From the NCBI GenBank assembly GCA_900618795.1, contig UYJD01000017.1:498314-562313 (forward strand): a stretch of 64,000 nt of DNA. Reading direction: 5' to 3'. The DNA comes from Cyanodermella asteris (Eukaryota; Ascomycota; Lecanoromycetes; Ostropales; Stictidaceae). Both the position numbers and the translations under genes were made by a program. A model generated the notes under the pieces. The model searched no databases and had not been told where the DNA came from. It saw only the letters and a list, made by a program, of their open reading frames with translations. Positions 11,081 through 21,160 of the stretch are shown here, in pieces (the first letter of the stretch is position 1; each line of letters begins with the position of its first letter).

Positions 11081-11798
11081 ATGGGACCAGAAATGAAGAG
11101 AACGGACTACGATGTGATGCTGACGGTTAGCGAACGGGTTGGCAGGGAATGTTCGAAATATTCCGCACTTTGAGTGCCCCCGATTTACGGACGTAGGTCG
11201 CAATTGATAAAACTTCACCAAGATGTAGAATTCGTCTACGATAAGGGCAGCAGTAGCTGCTACCCATAGGGAACAGCTCGACTGCTTCCAACTCAAAATT
11301 CAACTTCATTATTGCCGTACTATCGACGAGTGATCATGCTGGTGAAGTGGAGGGACCACAACGAAGAAGGTTTGGGTTGGGGATTGATCGGCAGCCCAAT
11401 GCGGGTAATTCAAAGTCATGGCGCACGCGTAGATAGACGCGAACACCTTTAACGATCCTTCGTTAACGACTTCGATACCGACTGCCGATAGCACGTTGTG
11501 AAGTATGCTAGCCTCAAGTTCTACGAGTATCTATGGTAGCAGTCATCAGGGTACAGTAGATAGCAAAGTAGTATTGTAAGTGGATAGTCCAGGAATTGCG
11601 CAACCACTTTTTCTTATCCGCGTCGAGCCACAGAGAAACGAAAGCTTCCGAACTTTCAATTTCGAACAGCTCTACCAACTCCCCCACCCTCCCCTGCCAT
11701 GCCACCATTGAGAGGCCCGTTATGCTTAGCGTGCTGAAAACCCTACGCTGCTTGACTCGGTCCCGCTCCATCGCAGCTCGCACATAAAACGAGTGAGC
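11081..11798. other. Intergenic
   Basis: Between the PTA1 stop and the threonine aldolase start. It contains the PTA1 3' region and aldolase promoter. No supported gene; short frames only. Confidence 0.5.
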
Positions 11799-13235
11799 AT
11801 GTCTCCTTTGTCTGATCTTTCAGGTGCATCTCGCCGAATCACAAGACTCTTCTTTTCTTGCACGCACTCGACAGCTGTACCACGGAGTCCCCGGCGACTG
11901 TTCCCCAGTAGAGTCCAATCTCCTCGGTCCGTCAGGATGGCATCAACAGCTTCTACCAAGCAAGGTTCCGCGATTGAGTCCGTTGCCACACACTTGCCCA
12001 ATGGCACTTTCAATGCTGCAGAGGGCACGGCATGGGCAAAGCCAGGGCCAGCTGCCTACGACTTCTTCAGTACGTATTCCTTCCATCCAAGCCATGGGAC
12101 ATTCGTCCCAACATTCATCTCTGTGTTCCACCCATGTCTCTCCCACATTACCCAAGGCGAATGAGTTTACCAACGCCTCCCTCTCCCAGGTGACACCGCC
12201 ACCTCGGGCACCCCGGCCATGCTCGACGCAATCATAAACTCGACGCTGCTCGACGACGTCTTCCGCGCCGACCCCACCACCAAGGAGCTCGAGACCTACG
12301 CGGCCTCCCTCTTCGGCTTCGAATCCGCCCTCCTCGTCCTCTCCGGCACAATGGGCAACCTGCTCGCCATACGCGCCCACCTCTCCGACCCGCCCTTCTC
12401 CGTCGTCGCCGACGCGCGCTCCCACATCATCACCTCGGAAGCCGGCGGCATGGCGTCTTTTTGCCAGGCCATCCCGTTTGCCATCCAACCCCGGAACGGG
12501 CGGTACGTGACGCTGGAGGAGGTGCAGGAAGCGGCGGTCCTCAATCACGGGGCGTTTCACTTGTGTCCGACCAAGCTCGTGGAGTTGGAGAATACGATTT
12601 CCGGGGCGGTGATGCCGTTGGCGGAGGTGAGGAGGATCAGTGAGTGGACGAGGGCGAACGGGTTGAGGATTCATCTTGATGGGGCGAGAATTTGGGAGGC
12701 GGTCAGTGCGCAGGTCGCGGAGGGGGAGTACGGCGGGGACTTTGTGAAGGGGTTGAAGGCTTATGCGCAGTGTTTTGACAGTGTGCAGACGTGTTTTAGC
12801 AAGGGGCTCGGGGCGCCGATTGGGAGTATTCTGATGGGGAAGAAGGACTTTATCGAGAAGGCACGGCATCATCGGAAGGTCGTGGGTGGAGGTATCCGGG
12901 CGGCTGGTATCATCGCCGCACCGGCGAGGGTTGCGATCGACGAGACGTTCCTGGGCGGCAAGCTTGCTGCTACACACGTTCTGGCAAAGAGAGTGGCTGA
13001 GATGTGGGAGAGCAGAGGTGGTAAGTTGTCCCAGCCGGTCGAGACAAACATGGTGTGGCTCGACTTTAAGGCCTCAGGGGTAGATGGGGCAAAGTGGACG
13101 GCTCTCAGCCAGGCTGCCGGACTCAACATGGGCGCAGGTCGAGTCGTGTGTCACTACCAGCTTTGCGAGGATGCTCTGGTACGTTTGGAGGGCGTAATAG
13201 ACAAGCTTCTGGGGCCCAAGACCAATGGGGCGTGA
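11799..13235 (+). CDS. GLY1: L-threonine aldolase, PLP-dependent
   Basis: Two exons, 11799-12069 and 12190-13235, joined across a 120-nt intron (GTACGT donor, CCCAG acceptor). The join rebuilds the N-terminal loop DFFSDTATSGTPAML and gives 438 residues from the ATG at 11799, or 392 from the ATG at 11937. Family marks are DTATSGTP, the cofactor region ADARSHIITSEAGG, LHLDGARIWEA-like RIHLDGARIWEA (Asp contacting the PLP ring nitrogen), and SVQTCFSKGLGAPIGS with the Schiff-base Lys. The enzyme splits threonine or allo-threonine to glycine and acetaldehyde. The shorter start matches the usual size. The extra 46 residues are Arg/Ser-rich with almost no acidic residues, like a mitochondrial presequence, so dual localisation by alternative starts is possible. 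Confidence 0.9.
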
Positions 13236-13388
13236 AGATACATAGATCAAGACACAGATATAGATGGTTCAAATCATGAATTGGCATAAAAACTCCAGCT
13301 GCCACCATGCCTTATTTTGTAGCGTGGTATCATGCTTGCTTTCCATACCCGACAAAAACCAGTCCAAGCAACTCCGTCCTTCCCAAGT

Positions 13389-14202
13389 TTACTTCAGAGG
13401 AATGAAACGCGAAGAGTGGGTAGCACCGATACCGGGTCTTCCGTGCTTGACAGGCTTGCTGTTTGGTCGTTAGCAAACACGTGATCCGCAAACACACGAG
13501 AAATACGTACTAGGAGATGGAGAATTCGGCCAAGTAGTGACCAACCATCTCAGGCTTGATCTCGACCTGGTTGAACTCCTTGCCAGAGTAGATGCCGATG
13601 ACGCTGCCAATCATCTCCGGAACGACAATCATGTTTCGGAGGTGAGTCTTGACAGAGTCGGGCTTCTCGTTGGGCTTGGCCTCCTGCTTGGCCTTGCGGA
13701 GCTTCTTGATCAGGCGGAGAGGGCCGCGCTTGAGACCGCGGTTGAACCTTCTGCGGGCGCGGGCGTGGACGACATCGCGGAGCTGCTCGGAGCTGAGGTC
13801 GAGGAGTCTGTAGGAGTAGGGGAACACCGGTCAGTTTTCCACCTCATCGCTTGTTGGGAAGGATGAGTTCGACATACTGGTCGAGGTCAACGCCACGGTA
13901 GGAAAACTTGCGGAACGCTCTCTTTCTCTTGATCTCTGCAAATCGATGCGTATTAGCGTGACGTTCTGCAATACGAGTTGGCTGTTCTTCGCCTCTTCAC
14001 GATGCCTTTTTCCGTTGTAATAAGGATGGAATTGGGTGGTGCGCTGTAGCGCCAGGCGCTTTCGAATCTCTTCCACAAGGCGCTTGTGCAAGGGAAATCT
14101 TGTTCAGAACGTACCGGCAGCCTCCTCGGCGTTCTGTAAAAGGGTTAGCATTCAGTCTTGCAAGAAGCACAGGGCTTGACTTACGTATTCGACGTCAGCC
14201 AT
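13389..14202 (-). CDS. RPS15: Small-subunit ribosomal protein uS19 (S15)
   Basis: Five exons on the minus strand: 14185-14202, 14115-14133, 13878-13935, 13511-13807 and 13389-13458. They yield 153 residues with all junctions in frame. The spliced protein starts [20 protein letters not shown], then [49 protein letters not shown], and [34 protein letters not shown], and ends [12 protein letters not shown], the invariant uS19 C-terminus. uS19 lies in the head of the 40S subunit near the decoding site. Two tiny 5' exons (18 and 19 nt) and an intron-dense structure are typical of fungal ribosomal protein genes. Any frame-only prediction would truncate it badly at both ends. Confidence 0.96.
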
Positions 14203-14667
14203 GGTGATTGATGTGCTGGGAACGATTTCGTGGTCGCAAAAGCCGAATCTCAAAATGCTATCGCGACTTGTCTGGAGAGCGGCCGTAGTTTGGGATGGCG
14301 GGTGGTCTTGGCATGCCCTAGTAGCTTGCTCGGAAAATCATTGAAGCGTCCCCGCTCCAAGCTTGGGTCCACTGAGTGACGGGACTTGGCGAGCTGCGAT
14401 GTCGCACCAAATGAATCATACGTTCACACCACCAACTAAGTCGGAGCCTGCACACTCTGTTGGCTATCGACGGTTATCCTGGGTTCCCAGTATGCTGAGC
14501 GATGCGAGACTTTACACTCTGACCCTTGCCGCAGAGCAGTAAGCTACAACCTCGGCCCGGACTGTTCATCGGATGGAAGTAAGATAAATAACTAGGTAGT
14601 ATGGCCGGATCTCATTTTGTCGTCCTGTTTCTGCCATCGCTTCATATCGCTCTGCAAGTCCATCCAA
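14203..14667. other. Divergent promoter region RPS15 / methyltransferase
   Basis: RPS15 is transcribed leftwards and the methyltransferase rightwards. No gene or clear known site is assigned. Confidence 0.5.
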
Positions 14668-15717
14668 ATGTCTATCGAGCCTACTCAGACTGTGTCAGTG
14701 CAGGGTCCCAGCGACCCTACTTTCCGTTCCTACTCTGCAGCTCAAGCAGCCGCATACGCCAAATCTCGCAAGGGCTATTCCACCACCTTGTACGACTACG
14801 TTTTGAACCATCACCTTGCATCCGGTGGTAAAACTGAGCTCCTCCTCGATGTTGGCTGTGGCCCTGGCAATGCGACCCGAGATCTCGCGCTGTACTTCGA
14901 TTCAGCCGTGGGCTGCGACCCCGGACATGAAATGATTGCCCAGGCCAAGGCAGGCATGTCGAAGACTAAAACGGGACATGATGTTATTTTCGAAGTCTGC
15001 TCAGCTGAGGACCTGGAAAAGCTACAAACAGTCAAGCCTGGGAGTGTTGACATGATCACCTGCGCCATGAGCGTAAGTGTCCGTTGGATTGTGGTCGAGT
15101 ACTGTTGCTGAATTTTAGACCAGGCTCATTGGTTTCAGCTTGAGCAATTCTACCCTACTGCGGCTAGGATGCTCAAGCCAGGTGGCACACTGGCCATGTG
15201 GACCTGTGGATCCTTTTTTGTACATCCAGAAACTCCTAACGCGCCAGTCATTCAGGCGCATCTTGACAAACTTGAACAGGAAAGTCTCAAACCGTTCTCA
15301 AATCGAGGCAACATGCTTTCTTACAACGTTTACGAAACTTTGGAGCTGCCGTGGACACTTAGTCCTCAAATTTGCCAGACAGAGTTCTTGATGGACGACT
15401 TGCATCGGAAAGTCTGGAATCGTGACGGACAATTAGCCGAGGGTGAGCCGGGCGGTTTCGTCAACGGTGGGAATGCAGGGACGCTCGAGGACGCTCGCAA
15501 GGCATTGGGTACTGCAAGTATGGTGACGCGTTGGCGAGAGGCGAACAAAGCTCGTGTCGAGAGTGGCGAAATCCAAGATTGTGTTGATGAGACTTTTGAT
15601 AACATTGCCAATGTTCTGGGAGTCAGTCCAGAGGACGAAGACAAGACAATGATAGTCACTGGGCAAGCAACTGGACTGGTGATTCTGAAACGATCAGCAT
15701 CGCCAAATAAACCGTAA
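14668..15717 (+). CDS. SAM-dependent class I methyltransferase
   Basis: Exons 14668-15072 and 15124-15717 join in phase 0 (GTAAGT donor, ACCAG acceptor) to 332 residues. The ATG at 14668 begins MSIEPTQTVSVQG. The Rossmann core is clear: motif I LLLDVGCGPGNATRDLA, acidic motif II VGCDPGHEM, motif III-like SVDMITCAMSAHWF, and RMLKPGGTLAMW. This is the layout of fungal TMT1/trans-aconitate-type methyltransferases that methylate small carboxylic acids, though the substrate is not determined. The C-terminus TGQATGLVILKR matches the usual last core strand. The stop codon overlaps a GTAAGT that could be a donor: splicing to an AG near 15761 would append about 76 residues ending at 15987. I prefer the earlier stop because the fold is already complete. 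Confidence 0.85.
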
Positions 15718-16771
15718 GTCAGACAGATAGCCAAATTAATTCTTCAATACATCAATAGTACCTGGACAAAGGCATTCGGTCGTATGCACAACTTGGGCTT
15801 CCAGCCGCGCACCCAGTCGAGACACTCATGCCCTCTGCTTGCGAAGGCAGAAGGTCACGTGCAGCATGCGATGGAAGCAGTCAAACTTTGGTCTGTCGGT
15901 CCCTGGTTGAGCGCGCCAAAATCTCAGCCCCAAGCTTTTTCGGCACCACGCTTCACAGTTGTCAACTTTGTTATCAAAGCATTGTAGCCCAAACACCAGC
16001 CGCACGAGCACTAGGTCTCTGAATGGTGTGCAGTCGACATGTTGTCATGTAACACAGCTTTTTGGCGGGTTCTTTGCGGAACGTCAGCTCAGCGGCGCAC
16101 GCCACTGGCTTTGACATTCCCTTTTCTGCAAGTCTAGGCTGGTTGTCCGATGCAATGTCGCTGCTTGATGCTTACGTTCACATTCCTTCCTGCTGATTTG
16201 TGCCGCCCCACGTCCTTGCGTATCGTCGACCGACATGCCTGCTGTCCGGCGGTCTTCAGCCGAAAGCTTACTCGCCGCTTTTCAAACATAAGGCTGACCC
16301 AGGAGGGCAGCTGAAAAGCTCAGGACTTGGGCCGAATTCTGAGAGGATGGAGTCCTTGGGCGGCCAGTCATCAGGTTTCAGCCAATGAAGGGCTCTTCCC
16401 AGATTGCCTGATTTCGAAGTCATCCCTGAGGATTACACTCAGCTTGCTCCCTCTTGCGCCGCAGCGGCTCACGAGATGGCCAACCACTCAGAGCTACTCG
16501 AAGCCATCTGCTCCGCACTAACCAGGCTTGACATGAGCACAATCATGCCGACATTAGTCATACCGGCGACTGCAGCAATGGGCGGCGGGATGCGAGAGCC
16601 TACTAGCTGATTCAAGGCCCAGATGCTCGGAGACCGCCAAAGACACGAGGTAAGCGGGCTAGAGTCTCTCTATATTCACTCCGCATCTCATCTTTACATG
16701 TTCAAAGTTGCTTGTTTCGAGAAAGTTCTTGGGTTGATTCATCAAGAGCAACTTGAAACCCGGTCGGCACG
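15718..16771. other. Intergenic, possible alternative 3' exon then laccase promoter
   Basis: Contains an open frame to 15987 that could be an alternative last exon of the methyltransferase. From about 16000 on, no supported gene. A TATATT-type element near 16670 lies about 100 nt before the laccase start. Confidence 0.4.
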
Positions 16772-18912
16772 ATGAAGTTCTTACAAGACTGTCTGGCAGC
16801 AGTGCTGATGGTCACCGATTTCTTAACCGGATCCACTCTTCAGCGACCTCTGCAAAGCTCTCCTGGCAAGGCCATTGACCGACCTATCTCTACTGTTGGC
16901 GGTGTCTCAGATTACATTATTTTTCCACCACCCCACATCAAGAACCCTGATGATCCCGAGTCCGACAAGTTCGTCTGTGAATACCCAACGTTTCGGCAGA
17001 AAGACTGGGAGAGCTGCTCGACTCCTACCAACCGTAGCTGCTGGCTGAGGAACAAGAAGACGGGCCAAACTTTCGACATTGGGACTGATTACGAAAAGAT
17101 TAAGCCCGAAGGGACGACACGTGTGTATAACTTGACGGTCAATCGGGCAAATCTTACTCTCGATGGCGTCCTCATGCCAAACGGCGTGGTCTTCCAAAAT
17201 GCTACTGGACCGAACGACAACCCGAACATGTACCCTGGTCCCTGGATCAGGGCATGCTGGGGCGATACCGTTATCGTCAACGTCACCAACAACATTACAG
17301 AATACAATGGCACGACCATTCACTGGCATGGAATCCGTCAACTGAACACGTGAGTGCAATTGATGTTCGACCCCTCTTTGACCTTGCTCTAACATCATTC
17401 AGGATGCAGATGGACGGAGTGAATGGTGTTACGCAGTGTCCCATTGCTCCAGGTGACAGCTTCGAATACAAGTTCGAGACCTGGCAGTATGGTACTAGCT
17501 GGTATCACAGCCACTATTCTCTGCAGTACGCCGACGGTCTCGTCGGACCATTGACAATCTACGGACCCTCCTCGGCGAACTGGGACGAAGCCAAGAAGCC
17601 TACCTTGATGACAGACTGGAAACACGAGAGCGCATTTCGATCATACTCGCGCATCAACTGGGCGCACAGGGGCGAAGCGCCAGGGCCCATGGATAGTATC
17701 CTTCTCAACGGACTTGGTAGCTATGGCGGTATGAGCCCACGACGATACAACGTCACCTTTGAGCCTGGTAAGAAGTATCTGATGCGACTCATCAATACTG
17801 CCATCGATACTGGCTTCGTATTCTCTATCGACCACCACAAATTCGAGGTCATGTCCAGCGATTTCGTTCCCATTCACCCCTACCTGACCGACCACGTCGT
17901 GATTGGCATTGGGCAGCGCTATCACGTGGTGGTCCACGCTCCGACCCTAGACGAGCTGCGAAACAATATCGACGGACCACTCGAAGAACAAAACTACTGG
18001 ATTCGCACCATCCCCGCCAACAATTGTGCACCCGACTTCCAACTAGGCAACATCCCCGACGAGCGACAAGGCATCGTCAGATACGACTCCAAGAGCACCA
18101 TCATCCCCACGACAATCAGAGGCAACTTCAGCATCGACTGCGTAGACGAGGACGCCTCAAAGCTCGTCCCCGTGGTCAAGTGGACCGTGGGCGAAGCCGT
18201 CAATGACTGGCGATTCACCGACCATTTCCAAATCGGCATCTCGAGCGCCAACGGCGAGGAGCCGAGACCGCTGTACGGCGATTTCACACACTGGGCCATT
18301 GGAAAGCAGTCCCTCTGGCTCAACTTCCGGCACCCTTCGATCTTCAACATTGACAAGAAGCCGGAGGACTGGGACCGCAAGGCCGTGGTGGTTTCCCAAA
18401 ACGCCACCGAGGACGACTGGGTGTACCTGCTCATCAGCGGCTCTCATGCCGTGGACAAGCCCGAAGACGAGGCGCGCGTGGACATCCAGGCGCGGCATCC
18501 GATGCACTTGCACGGCCACGACTTTGCGATTCTGATCCAGTCGAACGAGACGTTGAATGCGACCAACTGGCAGAACCTGACCGATCCGAGCCGTTTCAAT
18601 CTCGAGAATCCGCCTCGGAGGGACGTGGCGCTGTTGCCCGCGGAGGGCTTCATGGTCATTGCCTTCAAAGCGGACAATCCTGGTGTGTGGATCATGCATT
18701 GCCACATTGCGTTCCACGCCAGCAGCGGACTTGCCTTGCAGATTCTCGAGAGGCAATCTGACATCTCATCATCCTTGGCAAAGCACAGTGGCAAAGATTG
18801 GCGCAAGCAAGTTGAGCATGGATGTGCGAAGTGGGATCAATTTTACGCGGACCCAAATAACCTCTGGGACCCCCACAACAGGACGTACTTCCAGGACGAC
18901 TCCGGAATTTGA
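16772..18912 (+). CDS. Secreted laccase-like multicopper oxidase
   Basis: Two exons, 16772-17349 and 17403-18912, give 695 residues. The 53-nt intron interrupts the cupredoxin-1 region just after the first copper motif. Residues 1-21 act as a signal peptide. All four copper-ligand motifs are intact: HWHGIRQ, WYHSHYSLQYADGLVG, HPMHLHGHDF and WIMHCHIAFHASSGLALQ, the last supplying the T1 Cys and His. Domain order is three cupredoxins, as in ascomycete laccases and related oxidases. Many NxS/T sites indicate glycosylation. An N-terminal region of about 100 residues (to CSTPTNRSCWLR) precedes the first cupredoxin and is longer than in basidiomycete laccases. The axial position after the T1 His, in GLALQ, is Leu, favouring fairly high redox potential. 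Likely roles are phenol or pigment oxidation. Confidence 0.92.
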
Positions 18913-19051
18913 AGGTCGGGTGTTGCGGTAGAGATTGTAGTTTCGGATGAAAATTCATGGCTGTAAATGTATGCCGTTGATTCATATTGTCATGAAAAGC
19001 GCAAATGAACGCTGCGTGTCTGTATTGTCTATAATCCTGTAATCGTCTCGG

Positions 19052-20749
19052 CTAGCTCATCTTATTTCCCGCTTCCACATCAGCGCCGTCATCATCCCAC
19101 TCGTCGCCGCCCAAGACTTTTCTGCCAAACCAGATTCCTACCGCCGTAATCGAGGTCCCGAGCAAGAACCAGCCCTCGAACCAGCCGTCGACCCAGCCCA
19201 TCTCTCCTCCGCCGAAACTCGTCAGTGTAGGGCCCTCGGTCTTTCCGCCAAGTCTGCCTCTCAGTAGAAGGGCAACGGCGATCACGTACGTGCCGCAGAC
19301 TTGGGCTACGATCAATGGGAGATTTTTGTGCACGGCTCTCAGCACCCAGGGTGCAAAGCGTGCCAGCATGTGGAACGTCTGCAAAACGGAGCTGAAACTG
19401 GCAAGGATCATGAGGCCGCTAAGGAGAAAGGTGATTTGCCGACTCAGTGCCGCGGCGTCGAGACTGCTCGGAGCGACAACACTCAACACCGCCATGAGTG
19501 GATCAAAGCTCGAGGCCGTTCGCTCGTTGGGTTGTAGGGGATTGATCACTTCCATGATCGGTGCTGGCCCTATAGTTTTGCGGCGTACAAAAGACAACAA
19601 CGTGGTGACAATGCGATACAGACAGTAGATGGCGAAGACTTGCTCCGCAGCGCTGATCATGCGACCGACCGGAGTTTTAGATCGCTGCTGAATGGCGTAG
19701 CGTGTGGCAACGACAGAGTGCGACGATGAAAGGCCCAAGACCATGTTCTCAAGGCCGGAGATCTCCATTTGAAGGTTCGAGCGCTCAGTGCCGTCGGGAT
19801 TACCGCGGAAAGTGCTCGCTGCCTTTTCGAACAAAGACGGCTTTGCAGTGGTTTGTGACATGTTCGAAAGCTTTTGTTCAAGAGCGCGCAGGCGCGACTT
19901 CTTCATCGCGAGCATTTCCCGAGCAGAATCTAGTCCCGCCCTCTTCCGCGATACTGTAGCTTCGGAGACGGGTGCGGGTCGAGCGAAGAAGTTTTGCCAC
20001 GGTGAGGAGATGGATGCGAACCCGGAAAGAAGAGCCATGAGCGAGATCCCGATCACGCCGACGTAGGATGTAGTGGTTTCGAGAAGAGCAAAACGCGAGG
20101 ATGGTGATCCATGTGAGCTCGCTGCCGCGCCCGCGGGCAACGAGGTGAGGTCATGCTCGTACAGCATGAACCAACCGACATACCAGAACGTTACCAAGAA
20201 GACCAGGTGTGCCGTGATATGCAGAATCCAAGCAAGACCAAAGGCCGGCCGGCGACTTGCATCGAGATAGCTATATCGCACGGAAATGAGGGAGTATAGT
20301 TCCAGAGAAGGTATCACAAGTAGGAGGAGTAGTAATAGCAAGCCGATGGTAGCTCTGAGCGCACTCTGGCGCGCAGATGCGTCGAGAAGCCCGATGATCT
20401 CGCTCAGCACCAGCTCTCCAAGCACCGCAATCAAGCCGCATGTCGCGCCAGCCGTGCGTGTTGCGACTCGCTGAATTCCACCTCTTGGTATGGTGGGCGG
20501 TGTTGACACGGTCGCGCGGCGCAACCCGCTGACAATAGATCCGAGTGAGAAGTCGGCGCCATCCTGGCCGGAGCTCTGCATCGACAGAAGAGGCACGAAG
20601 TATCGGATAGTGAGAACAAATACCAGAAAGAAGCTGAGGATCAATGGAAACCATGATAGTAGGATTGCGGGAGTGAGAGCGACTTGGTTCCGCATGTACG
20701 CGGGCACGCATTCGCCGCAATCATCGTCACTGGAGAGGGGTGAGCCCAT
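19052..20749 (-). CDS. Golgi pH regulator / GPHR (ABA-GPCR-like) family membrane protein
   Basis: Single exon, 565 residues, ATG at 20749. About eight or nine hydrophobic segments are visible, including AILLSWFPLILSFFLVFVL near the N-terminus and a Leu-run helix near residue 135. A cytosolic loop with a coiled-coil-like SRLRALEQKLSNMSQTT divides the protein. Ahead of the loop, LLSGFASISSPWQNF matches the conserved GPHR motif around the start of the central loop. After it, the family's second domain reads MISAAEQVFAIYCLYRIV and FDPLMAVLSVV...DAAALSRQITFLLSGLMILAS. In animals GPHR acts as a Golgi anion channel for acidification; plant GTG1/2 are homologues. Function in fungi is inferred by homology. 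Confidence 0.85.
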   Translation of the reverse strand: MGSPLSSDDDCGECVPAYMRNQVALTPAILLSWFPLILSFFLVFVLTIRYFVPLLSMQSSGQDGADFSLGSIVSGLRRATVSTPPTIPRGGIQRVATRTAGATCGLIAVLGELVLSEIIGLLDASARQSALRATIGLLLLLLLLVIPSLELYSLISVRYSYLDASRRPAFGLAWILHITAHLVFLVTFWYVGWFMLYEHDLTSLPAGAAASSHGSPSSRFALLETTTSYVGVIGISLMALLSGFASISSPWQNFFARPAPVSEATVSRKRAGLDSAREMLAMKKSRLRALEQKLSNMSQTTAKPSLFEKAASTFRGNPDGTERSNLQMEISGLENMVLGLSSSHSVVATRYAIQQRSKTPVGRMISAAEQVFAIYCLYRIVTTLLSFVRRKTIGPAPIMEVINPLQPNERTASSFDPLMAVLSVVAPSSLDAAALSRQITFLLSGLMILASFSSVLQTFHMLARFAPWVLRAVHKNLPLIVAQVCGTYVIAVALLLRGRLGGKTEGPTLTSFGGGEMGWVDGWFEGWFLLGTSITAVGIWFGRKVLGGDEWDDDGADVEAGNKMS

Positions 20750-21160
20750 TGTGAGGGCTACTGAGCATCGAGGGAATACTCAGTGGTGGTTCTGAGAAAC
20801 CCGGCAGCGCGAGAGGACACTTGGGCATTTGGATCTGGAGTTTGTGCAAGGAGGGTCGAGCTGGGAATGAAGCTGAAACGCAGGAATGCCGGCAATCGAT
20901 AGATGGCGGCGTGGAGCTGGCCTGGCGCTGACTCAGCACCCAAGGTTCCGCTCGTGAAACGACTTCGAAACGGTTCCCTGGTGATGGCTCTGGATCCAGC
21001 ACAATAACGTTGTGTTGTCAGACGTGGTACATATCTCCCAGCAAAATGAGTCGTCTGGCAGCTTTCTTCAGCATGCAAAGCCTTTGATGTCTGCATCGCA
21101 ATGACATTCAAGCTCTCAGGCTAGTCTATGGTCGGCTCCAACCTGGCCACGATAATGCTT
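20750..21160. other. Intergenic between GPHR-family gene and REX1
   Basis: About 410 nt containing the promoter of the GPHR-family gene and terminator of REX1. No gene seen. Confidence 0.5.

Noticed and set aside
11943-12977. 344-codon minus-strand frame
   Set aside because: Antisense shadow of threonine aldolase, which has clear motifs on the plus strand.
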